Shown one piece after another: positions 25,884-35,745 of a stretch of DNA of 64,000 bases. Within the stretch, counting starts at the first letter, position 1. Every line of letters starts with the position of its first letter. The stretch comes from Acidimangrovimonas sediminis (GTDB lineage Bacteria > Pseudomonadota > Alphaproteobacteria > Rhodobacterales > Rhodobacteraceae), in the NCBI RefSeq assembly GCF_002871005.1, contig NZ_PHSN01000004.1:62001-126000 (forward strand), given 5' to 3'. The notes under the pieces were generated by a model. The model did no database searches. It was not told the DNA's origin and was given only the letters and a program-made list of their open reading frames with translations. The position numbers and the translations under genes are program-made.

Positions 25884-27488
25884 ATGCGCCTGACCTCAGC
25901 CGCCCTGCCATCCTCGGAAGATTTCCGCGCCAACGTGGCCGCGCATGAGGCGATGCTCGCCGATGTGGCCGAGGCCGCCGCGATGGCCGCCGCCGGGGGA
26001 GGGGCTGCCGCGCTGGAACGTCACGTGGGCCGCGGCAAGCTCCCCCCGCGGGAACGGGTCGCCGACCTTCTCGATCCGGGATCGCCGTTCCTCGAGATCG
26101 GCGCCACCGCCGCCCATGGTCTCTATGACGGCGCGGCCCCCTGCGCGGGGGTGATCGCCGGGGTGGGCCGGGTGCAGGGGCAAGAGGTGATGGTGCTGGC
26201 CAACGATGCCACGGTGAAGGGCGGCACCTATTACCCGATGAGCGTGAAAAAGCACCTCCGCGCGCAGGAGATCGCCGAGGAATGCCATCTGCCCTGCATC
26301 TATCTCGTGGATTCGGGCGGCGCCAACCTGCCGAACCAGGACGAGGTGTTTCCCGACCGCGACCATTTCGGCCGCATCTTCTACAACCAGGCCCGGATGA
26401 GCGCGAAGGGCATCGCGCAGATCGCCGTGGTGATGGGGTCGTGTACCGCGGGCGGCGCCTATGTGCCCGCCATGTCCGACGTCACCATCATCGTGCGCGA
26501 TCAGGGCACGATCTTCCTCGCCGGGCCGCCGCTGGTGAAGGCCGCGACGGGCGAGGTCGTCAGCGCCGAGGATCTCGGCGGCGGCGACGTCCACACACGG
26601 CTTTCGGGCGTCGCGGATTATCTCGCCGAGGATGACGCCCACGCGCTGGCGCTCGCGCGCCGCGCGGTCGCCTCCCTGAACCGCCGCAAACCCGAGACGG
26701 TGGTGTGGCAAAGCCCGGAAGAGCCGGCCTACGACCCCGACGAGATCCTCGGCGTCGTGCCATCGGCACTGACCACCCCCTACGACATCCGCGAGGTGAT
26801 CGCCCGGGTGGTCGACGGCTCCCGCTTCGACGAGTTCAAGCCGCGCTTCGGCGAGACGCTGGTGACGGGCTTCGCCCACGTCATGGGCTGCCCGGTGGGG
26901 ATCGTCGCGAACAACGGCGTGCTGTTCTCGGAAAGCGCCGTGAAGGGCGCGCATTTCGTCGAACTCTGCTCGCAGCGCAATGTACCACTGGTCTTCCTGC
27001 AGAACATCACCGGCTTCATGGTGGGCCGGAAATACGAGAACGAGGGGATCGCCCGCCACGGCGCCAAGATGGTGACGGCGGTGGCCACGACGAATGTGCC
27101 CAAGATCACGATGCTGGTCGGCGGCTCCTTCGGCGCGGGCAATTACGGCATGGCGGGCCGCGCCTATTCGCCCCGCTTCCTCTGGACCTGGCCCAATTCG
27201 CGGATCTCCGTGATGGGTGGCGAACAGGCCGCCGGGGTGCTGGCCACCGTCCGCCGCGACGGGATCGAACGCAAGGGCGGCACCTGGTCGGCCGAGGAGG
27301 AGGCCGCCTTCAAGCAGCCCACGATCGAGATGTTCCAGCGCCAGTCGCACCCGCTCTACGCCTCGGCCCGGCTCTGGGACGACGGCATCGTCGACCCGCG
27401 CAAGACGCGGCAGGTGCTGGCGCTGTCGCTTTCCGCCAGCCTCTGCGCCCCGATCGAACCGACCCGCTTCGGCGTGTTCCGGATGTAA
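25884..27488 (+). CDS. mccB: 3-methylcrotonyl-CoA carboxylase beta subunit
   Basis: A 534-residue carboxyltransferase subunit that moves the carboxyl group from carboxybiotin to 3-methylcrotonyl-CoA. The crotonase-like N-terminal half contains [19 protein letters not shown] and [17 protein letters not shown], and the C-terminal half has [12 protein letters not shown]. The [19 protein letters not shown] region distinguishes it from propionyl-CoA carboxylase. The start follows CGGAGG. It pairs with mccA downstream across an intergenic repeat. Other acyl-CoA carboxylases are less likely, given ivd and mvaB nearby. Confidence 0.94.
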   Translation: MRLTSAALPSSEDFRANVAAHEAMLADVAEAAAMAAAGGGAAALERHVGRGKLPPRERVADLLDPGSPFLEIGATAAHGLYDGAAPCAGVIAGVGRVQGQEVMVLANDATVKGGTYYPMSVKKHLRAQEIAEECHLPCIYLVDSGGANLPNQDEVFPDRDHFGRIFYNQARMSAKGIAQIAVVMGSCTAGGAYVPAMSDVTIIVRDQGTIFLAGPPLVKAATGEVVSAEDLGGGDVHTRLSGVADYLAEDDAHALALARRAVASLNRRKPETVVWQSPEEPAYDPDEILGVVPSALTTPYDIREVIARVVDGSRFDEFKPRFGETLVTGFAHVMGCPVGIVANNGVLFSESAVKGAHFVELCSQRNVPLVFLQNITGFMVGRKYENEGIARHGAKMVTAVATTNVPKITMLVGGSFGAGNYGMAGRAYSPRFLWTWPNSRISVMGGEQAAGVLATVRRDGIERKGGTWSAEEEAAFKQPTIEMFQRQSHPLYASARLWDDGIVDPRKTRQVLALSLSASLCAPIEPTRFGVFRM

Positions 27489-27505
27489 AGTTTTTCGCCT
27501 CCGGC

Positions 27506-27569
27506 GGGGATATTTAAGAGCAGAAAGTGTGAACGCGGTCGTGCTTCCTTTCTGCTCTCAAATATCCCC
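27506..27569. repeat. 22-bp inverted repeat between mccB and mccA
   Basis: The arms at 27506-27527 and 27548-27569 (GGGGATATTT then (A/G)AGAGCAGAAAG and its complement) match over 22 bp with one mismatch, around a 20-base centre. The left arm continues CCGGCGGGGATATTT, recalling the dispersed elements at 58353 and 62219. It would form a strong hairpin inside the mccBA transcript. Confidence 0.75.
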
Positions 27570-27576
27570 GGGGGGT

Positions 27577-27597
27577 CCGGGGGCCGGCAGCCCCCGG
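27577..27597 (+). repeat. GC-rich hairpin upstream of mccA
   Basis: CCGGGGG-N7-CCCCCGG lies directly after the long inverted repeat and 28 bases before the mccA start. It could modulate transcript stability or mccA translation. Confidence 0.45.
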
Positions 27598-27625
27598 TCC
27601 GGAGGCCAGACACAGGAGACAGGTG

Positions 27626-29566
27626 ATGTTCCGAAAGATCCTGATCGCCAATCGCGGCGAGATCGCCTGCCGGGTAATCGACAGCGCCCGCCGCCTCGGC
27701 GTGGCGACCGTCGCCGTCTATTCCGACGCCGACCGCGACGCGCGTCATGTCGCCATGGCCGACGAAGCCGTGAACATCGGCGGTCCGGCGCCGGCGGACA
27801 GCTACCTCAGGGGGGACGCGATCATCGCCGCGGCGCGGGCCACCGGCGCGCAGGGGATCCATCCGGGCTATGGCTTCCTGTCCGAGAACCCCGATTTCGT
27901 CGAGGCGGTGGAGGCCGCCGGGCTCATCTTCATCGGGCCGTCGGCGAAAGCGATCCGGGCGATGGGCCTCAAGGACGCGGCCAAGGCGCTGATGGAGGAG
28001 GCGGGCGTGCCCGTCGTGCCGGGCTACCACGGGGCCGGACAGGACCCGGAGGATCTGGCCGCCGAGGCCTCGAAGGTGGGCTATCCCGTCCTGATCAAGG
28101 CGGTGGCGGGCGGCGGTGGCAAGGGGATGCGCAAGGTCTTCGCGCCGAAGGAGTTCGCGGCCGCCCTCGAAAGCGCGCAGGGCGAGGCGAGGACCGCCTT
28201 CGGCAACCCGGCCGTCCTGATCGAGAAATTCGTCGAGAAGCCCCGCCACATCGAGGTGCAGGTCTTCGGCGACGGCACCGACGCGGTGCATCTGTTCGAG
28301 CGCGACTGCTCGCTCCAGCGCCGCCATCAGAAGGTGATCGAGGAGGCGCCCGCGCCGGGCATGACCGACGAGATGCGCGTCGCCATGGGCGCGGCGGCGG
28401 TCCGTGCGGCGCAGGCGATCGGTTATTCCGGCGCCGGCACGATCGAGTTCATCGTCGACGCCTCGGAGGGCCTGCGGGCCGACCGGTTCTGGTTCATGGA
28501 GATGAACACCCGCCTGCAGGTCGAGCATCCGGTGACCGAGGCGATCACCGGCGTCGATCTGGTCGAATGGCAACTGCGCGTGGCCAGCGGCGAGGCCTTG
28601 CCCGCCCGGCAGGAGGATCTGTCGATCCGGGGGCATGCCTTCGAGGCCCGGCTATACGCCGAGGACGTGCCGGCGGGGTTCCTGCCCGCGACCGGCACGC
28701 TCACCCATCTGGAATTCGCGCCGGGCTGCCGGGCCGACACCGGCGTGCGGGCGGGGGACACGATCAGCCCCTGGTATGACCCGATGATCGCCAAGATCGT
28801 CACCCATGGCCCGACCCGCGCCGCCGCGCTGCAACAGATGACACGGGCGCTGGGGGAGACGCGGGTCACCGGGTCGGTCACCAACCTTGCCTTTCTGGGT
28901 GCGCTCACCCGGCATGCGGGCTTTGCCCGGGGGGATGTGGATACCGGCCTGATCGAGCGCGACCTGGACGCGCTGACCGCCGTGCCCGAGGCCTCGGTGC
29001 AGGAGATCTCGGCGGCTGTACTTGCCGCGGCGGGGCTGTGGGAAGGCGGCGCGCGCCTTGCCGGGGTCACGCTCTGGGCGCCTTTGACCCGTCGCATCCT
29101 ACTGCGGCAGGAAGGGGCCGAGGTCGGGGCTCTGCTTTCGGTCACCGGCGCCGATGGCGCCATGATCGAGGTCGCGGGGCAGCGTGTGGCCGCCGAGCGG
29201 CGCGGCGACGGCTGGTGGCTGGACGGGGCCAAGGCGCCGGCGCTGGTCTCGGCCGGCGGTCAGATCCATGTCTTCGGCGCGGGCAATGCCTGGGCCTTCG
29301 CTCCGGTCGATCCGCTGGAGCGGGGCGCCGAGGCCGGGGCGGGCGGCGATGTCACGCTTTCGCCGATGCCGGGGCTGGTGAAATCGGTCTTCGTCGCGGC
29401 CGGGCAGTCGGTGAGCGCGGGTGACCGGCTCTGCGTGCTGGAGGCGATGAAGATGGAGCACACGCTCACCGCCGCGCGCGACGGGGTGGTGGCCGAGGTG
29501 CTGGCCGCCGCCGGCGCGCAGGTCGAGGCGGGCGCCGCGCTGGTGCGGCTGGAGGAGGAGGCGTGA
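27626..29566 (+). CDS. mccA: 3-methylcrotonyl-CoA carboxylase alpha subunit
   Basis: A 646-residue biotin-dependent subunit. Residues 1-450 are biotin carboxylase (MFRKILIANRGEIACRV, HPGYGFLSEN, AVAGGGGKGMRKV, EMNTRLQVEHPVTE). A middle linker domain follows. The C-terminal biotinyl domain has EAMKMEH with the biotin lysine at K609. It carboxylates biotin with ATP and bicarbonate for MccB. The ATG at 27626 is favoured over GTG at 27623 because AGGAG lies at a good distance. The stop overlaps the GTG of the next gene. Confidence 0.95.
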   Translation: MFRKILIANRGEIACRVIDSARRLGVATVAVYSDADRDARHVAMADEAVNIGGPAPADSYLRGDAIIAAARATGAQGIHPGYGFLSENPDFVEAVEAAGLIFIGPSAKAIRAMGLKDAAKALMEEAGVPVVPGYHGAGQDPEDLAAEASKVGYPVLIKAVAGGGGKGMRKVFAPKEFAAALESAQGEARTAFGNPAVLIEKFVEKPRHIEVQVFGDGTDAVHLFERDCSLQRRHQKVIEEAPAPGMTDEMRVAMGAAAVRAAQAIGYSGAGTIEFIVDASEGLRADRFWFMEMNTRLQVEHPVTEAITGVDLVEWQLRVASGEALPARQEDLSIRGHAFEARLYAEDVPAGFLPATGTLTHLEFAPGCRADTGVRAGDTISPWYDPMIAKIVTHGPTRAAALQQMTRALGETRVTGSVTNLAFLGALTRHAGFARGDVDTGLIERDLDALTAVPEASVQEISAAVLAAAGLWEGGARLAGVTLWAPLTRRILLRQEGAEVGALLSVTGADGAMIEVAGQRVAAERRGDGWWLDGAKAPALVSAGGQIHVFGAGNAWAFAPVDPLERGAEAGAGGDVTLSPMPGLVKSVFVAAGQSVSAGDRLCVLEAMKMEHTLTAARDGVVAEVLAAAGAQVEAGAALVRLEEEA

Positions 29567-30216
29567 TCCGGCTTCACCATGTGCCCCAGGCGCGGTCATT
29601 CCGCGTCCTGTGGCTGATGGAGGAGATGGGGCTGGCGTTCGAAATCGTGCCCCACAGCTTCTTCGACAAGTCGCTGCGGGCGCCCGAATACCTTGCGCTC
29701 TCGCCCGCAGGGCGGGTTCCGGCGCTGGAAATCGACGGGCTCACCCTGTTCGAGAGCGGCGCGATCCTTGAATACCTGTGCGAAACCTTCGGACCCTTCG
29801 GTCGCCAGCCGGGAGAGGAGGAGCGGCCGGAATGGCTTGAATGGCTGCACTTCGCCGAGACCCTCGGCCAGCACCTGGCCGCGCTGACGCAGCAGCATAT
29901 CGTGCTGCGCGAGGACTGGATGCGCAGCCCCACCGTGATGCGGCTGGAGGCGAAGCGGCTGGAGAAGGTGCTGGGCGCGGTCGAGGATGTGCTTGAGGGG
30001 CGGGAGTACGTGCTGGCCTCGGGCTTCTCGGCGGTCGATGTGGCGATCGGCTACGGTGCCTGGATCGCGCGGCGCTTCGTGCGGTTCGATGCGCTGCCCC
30101 GGGTCGCGCGCTGGCTTGCCCGGCTCGAGGCGCGACCGGCGTTCCGGCGGGCGGCCCTGCGCGACGGCATGGCCGAGATCTACACGCAGGACTTCTACGA
30201 GGTGCCCGATGATTGA
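29563..30216 (+). CDS. glutathione S-transferase family protein
   Basis: A 217-residue protein with an N-terminal thioredoxin-fold domain (SFRVLWLMEEMGLAFEIVP, LSPAGRVPALEIDG, LFESGAILEYL, the glutathione-binding ES) and a C-terminal helical domain. It begins at a GTG overlapping the mccA stop, and its end overlaps the mvaB start, so it is locked into the leucine-degradation transcript. A role in that pathway is not established. It may handle reactive enoyl-CoA by-products, which is inference. Confidence 0.85.
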   Translation: MIRLHHVPQARSFRVLWLMEEMGLAFEIVPHSFFDKSLRAPEYLALSPAGRVPALEIDGLTLFESGAILEYLCETFGPFGRQPGEEERPEWLEWLHFAETLGQHLAALTQQHIVLREDWMRSPTVMRLEAKRLEKVLGAVEDVLEGREYVLASGFSAVDVAIGYGAWIARRFVRFDALPRVARWLARLEARPAFRRAALRDGMAEIYTQDFYEVPDD

Positions 30217-31099
30217 TGATGCGACTGATGCCATGGCCAATGATGTGAAGGAGCATGTCGAGATCTTCGAGGTGGGCCCGCGTGACGGGTTGCAGAACGA
30301 GACCCGGCAGATCCCGACGGCCGAGAAGATCGCACTCGTCGATCTGCTGTCGGGCGCGGGCTTCCGGCGGATCGAGGTGGCAAGCTTCGTGAGCCCGAAA
30401 TGGGTGCCGCAGATGGCCGACAGCGCCGCGGTGCTTGCGGGGATCCGGCGGGCGAGGGGGGTATCTTACGCCGCGCTCACGCCGAACCTGCGGGGGTATC
30501 GCGATGCGCGGGCGGCGGGGGCGGACGAGGTGGCTATCTTCGGCTCGGCCTCGGAAGGGTTCTCGCGCGCGAACCTCAACTGCTCGATTGCCGAGAGTCT
30601 TGAGCGGTTCGCCCCGGTGGCCGAGGCGGCAAAGGCCGACGGTGTTCCGGTGCGGGGCTACATCTCCTGCGTGACCGATTGCCCGTTCGACGGGCCGACG
30701 CCGCCCGAGGCCGTGGCGCGCGTGGCGGCGGCGCTGCGCGACATGGGGTGCTATGAGATCAGCCTGGGCGACACGATCGGGCAGGGCCGGCCCGAGACGG
30801 TGACGGCAATGCTCGGGGCGGTCTTGCAGGAGGTGCCGGCCGCGCGCCTTGCGGGGCATTACCATGACACGGCGAAACGGGCGCTGGCGAATATCGAGGC
30901 CTCACTGGTGCTGGGGGTGCGGGTGTTCGATGCGGCGGTTGGCGGTCTCGGCGGCTGCCCCTACGCGCCCGGGGCCGAGGGCAACGTGGCGACCGAGGCG
31001 GTGGCGGAACGTCTGGCCGCGCTTGGCTACGAGACCGGGCTGGACCTGGGCGTGATCGCCCGGGCGGCGGAGATGGCGCGCGGGATGCGGGCCGGGTGA
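30209..31099 (+). CDS. mvaB: hydroxymethylglutaryl-CoA lyase
   Basis: A 296-residue TIM-barrel lyase that splits HMG-CoA into acetyl-CoA and acetoacetate, the last step of leucine breakdown. Diagnostic segments are EVGPRDGLQNE near the N-terminus, VASFVSPKWVPQMAD, GHYHDT (metal ligands) and the catalytic-cysteine loop GGLGGCPYAPGAEGNV. The ATG at 30209 has GAGGTG upstream and overlaps the end of the GST gene by 8 bases. A double palindrome separates it from the hydratase gene. Confidence 0.94.
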   Translation: MIDDATDAMANDVKEHVEIFEVGPRDGLQNETRQIPTAEKIALVDLLSGAGFRRIEVASFVSPKWVPQMADSAAVLAGIRRARGVSYAALTPNLRGYRDARAAGADEVAIFGSASEGFSRANLNCSIAESLERFAPVAEAAKADGVPVRGYISCVTDCPFDGPTPPEAVARVAAALRDMGCYEISLGDTIGQGRPETVTAMLGAVLQEVPAARLAGHYHDTAKRALANIEASLVLGVRVFDAAVGGLGGCPYAPGAEGNVATEAVAERLAALGYETGLDLGVIARAAEMARGMRAG

Positions 31100-31140
31100 A
31101 CGAGACGGGATGAGCGGGCCGAGATGAACGGGGCACGGCA

Positions 31141-31182
31141 AGGATTTTCGAAAATCCTAGCAAATTTCTTCGAAGAAATTTG
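31141..31182. repeat. pair of perfect TTCGAA-centred palindromes
   Basis: Two perfect palindromes lie two bases apart: AGGATTTTCGAAAATCCT (18 bp, 31141-31158) and a 22-bp palindrome CAAATTTCTTC/GAAGAAATTTG (31161-31182). Both are AT-rich and centred on TTCGAA in GC-rich DNA. They sit between mvaB and the hydratase gene. They could form tandem hairpins in RNA, or be dispersed repeats or protein sites. Confidence 0.8.
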
Positions 31183-31212
31183 GCGCGGGCCAAGACGGAC
31201 GGGAGGATGGAC

Positions 31213-31995
31213 ATGTACGAGACGATCCGGATCGAGACGGATGCGCGCGGCGTCGCCACTTTGACGCTGGACCGGGGCGAGAAGCACAACGCGCTTTCCG
31301 CCCCGATGATGGCCGAGCTGACCGATGCGGCGGGCGCACTTGGCCGCGATCCGGCGGTGCGGGTGGTCGTGCTGACGGGGGCGGGGCCAAGCTTCTGTGC
31401 CGGGGGCGACCTGGGCTGGATGAAGGCGCAGATGGCGGCCGATCCCGCGACCCGCGCCGAGGAGGCGGGCCGGCTGGCCTGGATGCTCAACGCCCTCAAC
31501 GAGATGCCGAAACCGTTGATCGGGCGGGTGCAGGGTCAGGCCTTCGGCGGCGGCATCGGCATGATGTCGGTCTGCGACGTGGCGATCGGGGCGACGGGTG
31601 CAAAGTTCGGGCTGACGGAAACCCGGCTGGGCCTGATCCCGGCCACCATCGGGCCCTACGTGATCGCGCGTATGGGCGAGGCGATGGCGCGGCGCGTCTT
31701 CATGTCGGCGCGGCTTTTCGGCGCCGAGGAGGCGGTGACGCTGGGGCTGCTTGCGCAGGCCTTACCGCCGGAGGGTCTGGATGCCGCGATCGAGGCCGAG
31801 GTGGTGCCCTATCTCTCCTGCGCGCCCGGCGCGGTGGCCGAGGCCAAGGCGCTGGCGCGGCGGCTTGGCCCGCCGATCGGGCGCGCGGAGATCGAGGCGT
31901 CGATCGCGGCGCTGGTCGCGCGCTGGGAAAGCGCCGAGGCGGAGGAGGGGATCGCCGCCTTCTTCGCCCGCGACAAGCCCGGCTGGGCGCGGTAA
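31213..31995 (+). CDS. liuC: enoyl-CoA hydratase/isomerase, probable methylglutaconyl-CoA hydratase
   Basis: A 260-residue crotonase-fold protein with LDRGEKHNALSAPM, the oxyanion-hole segments GAGPSFCAGGDLGWM and VQGQAFGGGIGM, and LTETRLGLIPATIGPYV. Given ivd, mccAB and mvaB, it most likely hydrates 3-methylglutaconyl-CoA to HMG-CoA. The start at 31213 is six bases after GGGAGG and is preferred over ATG 31207 and over the longer frame. It is the last gene of the liu group. Confidence 0.88.
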   Translation: MYETIRIETDARGVATLTLDRGEKHNALSAPMMAELTDAAGALGRDPAVRVVVLTGAGPSFCAGGDLGWMKAQMAADPATRAEEAGRLAWMLNALNEMPKPLIGRVQGQAFGGGIGMMSVCDVAIGATGAKFGLTETRLGLIPATIGPYVIARMGEAMARRVFMSARLFGAEEAVTLGLLAQALPPEGLDAAIEAEVVPYLSCAPGAVAEAKALARRLGPPIGRAEIEASIAALVARWESAEAEEGIAAFFARDKPGWAR

Positions 31996-32395
31996 CCTGG
32001 CGGCCCCACATGCGCCCGGGGCGGATATGGAGCCTGGGCCGTGGCTTTCCCGCCCCGCGCCACGTCTTGTGGTGCCGCGTGGCCGGGCCGCGATCCGCAC
32101 CCCGTGCCCAGGGCCGGCGCGCCGGCGACATGCCGCCGCCCGCGAACATGTTCTCTTGCCGTCGCAGAGTCGCAGCGTCACTGAGTCGCGCAAGGTTTTA
32201 GCCGCGGCGCAGCATTCGTGACCGGAATTCAGGAATTTGATTTTTTGCAACCTCTTGAAAACCCTTGTCCGCAAGGGGCCTCCTGTGGTCACCTTCGGTT
32301 GACCCGGCTGGGGTGGCGGAGTAAATGAGGCGCAGCCCGAACGAAGCGGCGAGCGCCTGATCCGAGTGCCCGCCGGAAAAACAAGGAGGCGCCTC
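31996..32395. other. spacer between the liu genes and the nuo operon
   Basis: 400 non-coding bases. The distal part contains the nuo promoter (32299-32327) and nuoA leader, and around 32235-32250 there is a T-rich stretch. No terminator with a T-run was found after the hydratase gene, though several GC-rich stems are possible near 32100-32130. Confidence 0.6.
32299..32327 (+). promoter_or_regulatory. promoter of the nuo operon
   Basis: TTGACC (32299-32304) and TAAATG (32322-32327) are separated by 17 bases, about 70 bases upstream of nuoA. It is the only good sigma-70 match in the spacer. Gene overlaps and small gaps then continue to rnj, so it may drive more than 20 kb. Confidence 0.6.
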
Positions 32396-32761
32396 GTGGA
32401 CCATCTGCTCCGTGACTATCTCCCGATCCTCATCTTTCTGGCGATGGCAGTGGCATTGGGGCTGATCCTGATCCTCGCGGCGGTGGTGGTTGCTGTGCGC
32501 AACCCCGACCCCGAGAAGGTCTCGGCCTACGAATGCGGCTTCAACGCCTTCGACGACGCCAGGATGAAGTTCGACGTCCGTTTCTACCTCGTCTCGATCC
32601 TGTTCATCATCTTCGATCTCGAGGTGGCGTTCCTGTTTCCCTGGGCGGTGGCCTTCGGGTCCATCAGCATGCTGGGCTTCTGGGCAATGATGATTTTCCT
32701 CGGCGTGCTGACCATCGGCTTCGCCTATGAATGGAAGAAGGGGGCCCTCGAATGGGAGTGA
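32396..32761 (+). CDS. nuoA: NADH-quinone oxidoreductase subunit A
   Basis: A 121-residue membrane subunit of complex I with three transmembrane helices. [20 protein letters not shown], the conserved loop near the quinone site, is present. The start is GTG at 32396, six bases after AAGGAGG, giving the usual subunit length. The longer frame would add ten unsupported residues. Its 3' end overlaps the nuoB start. Confidence 0.96.
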   Translation: MDHLLRDYLPILIFLAMAVALGLILILAAVVVAVRNPDPEKVSAYECGFNAFDDARMKFDVRFYLVSILFIIFDLEVAFLFPWAVAFGSISMLGFWAMMIFLGVLTIGFAYEWKKGALEWE

Positions 32762-33285
32762 TGACCGGACCGAACACCGCGGGCGGCGACCCCGAGTTCG
32801 CCACCCAGGCCCTGAACCGCGAGTTGCAGGACAAGGGGTTCCTGCTGACCTCGACCGAGGACGTGATCAACTGGGCCCGCATCGGGTCGCTGCACTGGAT
32901 GACCTTCGGCCTGGCGTGCTGCGCGGTCGAGATGATGCAGGTGTCGATGCCGCGCTATGACGTGGAACGCTTCGGCATGGCGCCGCGGGCCTCGCCCCGG
33001 CAGTCGGACCTGATGATCGTCGCGGGCACGCTGACCAACAAGATGGCGCCGGCGCTGCGCAAGGTCTACGATCAGATGCCCGAGCCGCGCTATGTCGTCT
33101 CCATGGGATCCTGCGCGAATGGCGGGGGATATTACCACTACAGCTATTCCGTGGTGCGCGGCTGCGACCGCGTCGTGCCGGTCGATATCTATGTCCCGGG
33201 CTGTCCGCCGACCGCCGAGGCGCTGCTTTACGGCCTGCTGCAGCTGCAGCGCAAGATCCGCCGCACCGGCACAATCACCCGCTAG
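32752..33285 (+). CDS. nuoB: NADH-quinone oxidoreductase subunit B
   Basis: A 177-residue peripheral-arm subunit that ligates the terminal [4Fe-4S] cluster N2. The four ligands are visible as C56-C57 in [12 protein letters not shown]121 in MGSCANGGG and C151 in [11 protein letters not shown]. The ATG at 32752 inside the nuoA end is chosen over 32761; a GGGGG run lies about eight bases upstream. It passes electrons to the quinone at the interface with NuoD. Confidence 0.95.
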   Translation: MGVMTGPNTAGGDPEFATQALNRELQDKGFLLTSTEDVINWARIGSLHWMTFGLACCAVEMMQVSMPRYDVERFGMAPRASPRQSDLMIVAGTLTNKMAPALRKVYDQMPEPRYVVSMGSCANGGGYYHYSYSVVRGCDRVVPVDIYVPGCPPTAEALLYGLLQLQRKIRRTGTITR

Positions 33286-33294
33286 GAGGGCACC

Positions 33295-33918
33295 ATGTCC
33301 GACATGGCTCAGAAAGAGGGCGCCCTGAACGACCTTGCCGCCCATCTGCGTCACAAACGCCCCGAGGCGGTGCTTGATGCGACCGTCACGCGCGGCGAGC
33401 TGACGATCGAGGCGACGCTGGCCGCGATCCCGTCCTTCATCGAGTTTCTGCGCACGGATCCCTCGTGCCGCTTCACCACGCTGGTGGATCTGACGGCGAT
33501 CGACCATCCGGAGCGTCCGGCGCGGTTCGACGTGGTCTATCACTTCCTCTCGATGTGGCAGAACCACCGTATCCGCGTGAAGGTTGCGGTGCGCGAGGAC
33601 GAGATGGTGCCTTCGATCACCGGGGTGCATCCCTCGGCCGGCTGGTTCGAGCGCGAGGTGTTCGACATGTTCGGCATCCTGTTCTCGGGACACCCGGACC
33701 TGCGGCGCCTGCTGACCGACTACGGCTTCCGCGGCCACCCGCTTCGCAAGGATTTCCCGACCACCGGCTATGTCGAGGTCCGCTACGACGAGGTCGAGAA
33801 GCGGGTGGTCTACGAGCCGGTCAAGCTGGTGCAGGAATACCGGCAGTTCGACTTCATGAGCCCTTGGGAGGGCGCGCAATACATCCTTCCGGGCGACGAG
33901 AAGGAGGGGGCGAAATGA
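33295..33918 (+). CDS. nuoC: NADH-quinone oxidoreductase subunit C
   Basis: A 207-residue 30-kDa subunit of the complex I connecting arm, with the signature [20 protein letters not shown] and [12 protein letters not shown]. It is separate from NuoD, as in most alphaproteobacteria, not fused as in E. coli. The start follows GGAGGGCACC. The stop overlaps the nuoD start as ATGA. Confidence 0.95.
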   Translation: MSDMAQKEGALNDLAAHLRHKRPEAVLDATVTRGELTIEATLAAIPSFIEFLRTDPSCRFTTLVDLTAIDHPERPARFDVVYHFLSMWQNHRIRVKVAVREDEMVPSITGVHPSAGWFEREVFDMFGILFSGHPDLRRLLTDYGFRGHPLRKDFPTTGYVEVRYDEVEKRVVYEPVKLVQEYRQFDFMSPWEGAQYILPGDEKEGAK

Positions 33919-35150
33919 TGGACGGCAGCACTCCGCGCACGGGCAAGTTCGGCGACGCCCAGACGGGCGAACAGAAGATCCGCAACTTCAACATCAACTT
34001 CGGCCCGCAACACCCCGCCGCGCACGGCGTTCTTCGCATGGTGCTGGAGCTGGACGGCGAGATCGTCGAACGCGCCGACCCGCATATCGGCCTGCTGCAC
34101 CGCGGCACCGAGAAGCTGATGGAAAGCCGCACCTACCTGCAGAACCTGCCGTATTTCGACCGCCTCGACTACGTGGCGCCGATGAACCAGGAACATGCAT
34201 GGTGCCTGGCGATCGAGAAGCTGACCGGCATCGAGGTGCCGCGCCGGGCCTCGCTGATCCGCGTGCTGTTCTGCGAGATCGGTCGGGTGCTGAACCACCT
34301 TCTGAACCTGACCACGCAGGCGATGGACGTGGGCGCGCTGACCCCGCCGCTCTGGGGCTTCGAGGAGCGTGAGCGGCTGATGGTGTTCTACGAGCGGGCC
34401 TGCGGCGCGCGGCTGCACTCGGCCTATTTCCGGCCCGGCGGCGTCCACCAGGACCTGCCGCCTGCGCTGCTCGACGACATCGAGGCCTGGGCAAAGGAAT
34501 TCCCCAGCCACATCAATGACCTCGACGAGCTGCTGACCGAGAACCGGATCTTCAAGCAGCGCAACGTGGACATCGCCATCGTGACCGAGGACGACATCCA
34601 GAAATGGGGCTTCTCGGGCGTCATGGTGCGCGGTTCCGGCCTGGCCTGGGACCTGCGCCGTTCGCAGCCCTACGAATGCTACGACGAGTTCGACTTCCAG
34701 ATCCCGGTGGGCAAGAACGGCGATTGCTACGACCGTTACCTGTGCCGGATGGAGGAGATGCGGCAATCGACCAGCATCATCCTCCAGGCGATCGAGAAGC
34801 TGCGGGCGCCGGAGGGCCAGGGCGACATCCTGGCGCGCGGCAAGATCACCCCGCCGAAACGCGGCGAGATGAAGCGCTCGATGGAGGCGCTGATCCATCA
34901 CTTCAAGCTCTATACCGAAGGCTTCCACGTGCCGGCGGGCGAGGTCTATGCCGCGGTCGAGGCGCCGAAGGGCGAGTTCGGGGTCTACCTCGTGTCGGAC
35001 GGGACGAACAAACCCTACCGCGCCAAGATCCGCGCGCCGGGGTATCTGCACCTGCAGGCGATGGACCATGTCGCCTCGGGCCACCTGCTGGCCGACGTTT
35101 CGGCGATCATCGGCTCGCTCGACATCGTGTTCGGCGAGGTCGACCGGTGA
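33915..35150 (+). CDS. nuoD: NADH-quinone oxidoreductase subunit D
   Basis: A 411-residue 49-kDa subunit lining the quinone pocket with Nuo[19 protein letters not shown] holds the conserved quinone-site histidine, and [12 protein letters not shown] and the end [11 protein letters not shown] are typical. An ATG at 33915 or 33918 could start translation. The first gives the ATGA overlap, and AAGGAGGGGG lies just upstream. The stop overlaps the GTG of the next small gene. Confidence 0.95.
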   Translation: MMDGSTPRTGKFGDAQTGEQKIRNFNINFGPQHPAAHGVLRMVLELDGEIVERADPHIGLLHRGTEKLMESRTYLQNLPYFDRLDYVAPMNQEHAWCLAIEKLTGIEVPRRASLIRVLFCEIGRVLNHLLNLTTQAMDVGALTPPLWGFEERERLMVFYERACGARLHSAYFRPGGVHQDLPPALLDDIEAWAKEFPSHINDLDELLTENRIFKQRNVDIAIVTEDDIQKWGFSGVMVRGSGLAWDLRRSQPYECYDEFDFQIPVGKNGDCYDRYLCRMEEMRQSTSIILQAIEKLRAPEGQGDILARGKITPPKRGEMKRSMEALIHHFKLYTEGFHVPAGEVYAAVEAPKGEFGVYLVSDGTNKPYRAKIRAPGYLHLQAMDHVASGHLLADVSAIIGSLDIVFGEVDR

Positions 35151-35431
35151 CGACGGGCCTTTCCCTCCTTGGCGCCGCCACGGCGGCCGTCGTCGTGGCT
35201 GCCGCCCCGGCCCTTGCCGAGGGCGGTCCGCGCCCGGCAGAGGTGTCGGCGATGGCGCGCGCGATGAAAGAGGCGGGGTGCAAGGTGGATGCCGCGAACC
35301 AGGCCTCGGTGCTGAAATCCGCGGGGCTTGATACCGCCCGGGCGGCGGCCGTTCTCGACGTGCTGGTGCGCGAGGGCAGGGCCAAGGCCCGGGGCGCCGA
35401 CACCTACGTGCTGGAGGACTGCCAGGGATGA
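35147..35431 (+). CDS. small exported protein of unknown function in the nuo operon
   Basis: 94 residues starting from a GTG that overlaps the nuoD stop (GTGA). A signal peptide is evident ([18 protein letters not shown], cleavage near residue 24). The mature part is about 70 residues, alpha-helical in character, with two cysteines (in GCKV and EDCQG) that could pair in the periplasm. The stop overlaps the next start (ATGA). Both overlaps support a real gene. No family was recognised. Rhodobacter nuo operons are known to carry extra unidentified frames like this. Confidence 0.7.
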   Translation: MTTGLSLLGAATAAVVVAAAPALAEGGPRPAEVSAMARAMKEAGCKVDAANQASVLKSAGLDTARAAAVLDVLVREGRAKARGADTYVLEDCQG

Positions 35432-35745
35432 CGGATCTCGGGATCGTGGCACTGGAAATGGCGGCGGCCGCGGTGCTTTGCACCGGCGGCCTGTGCATGC
35501 CGTTCCAACGCGGTCTCCGGGCTCTGCGCGTGCCGCACGCGTCCCGCGCCATGGCCCGTCCGGGCCGCACCTTTCCGATCCATCGCAGTTTCGCGGGGAT
35601 CGCGGCGGCGCCTGCCGCCTTCGCCTGCTTGGCCCATCGTGCCGCGCCGACCGGCGTGCGTGCGGGCCATCCGACCACGAAACACTTCACGGCGGTCGCC
35701 GCTTTGCGGCCCGCCACGATCGTCCAGACCGGAGCCCCCTCCTGA
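35428..35745 (+). CDS. hypothetical protein between nuoD and nuoE
   Basis: 105 residues with an N-terminal hydrophobic segment ([19 protein letters not shown]) and an otherwise basic, alanine-rich chain. It starts inside the stop of the preceding small gene (ATGA) and its TGA shares a base with the nuoE ATG, which is the main evidence that it is translated. No homologous family was recognised. It could be a single-pass membrane protein. The composition is less convincing than that of its neighbours. Confidence 0.5.
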   Translation: MTDLGIVALEMAAAAVLCTGGLCMPFQRGLRALRVPHASRAMARPGRTFPIHRSFAGIAAAPAAFACLAHRAAPTGVRAGHPTTKHFTAVAALRPATIVQTGAPS

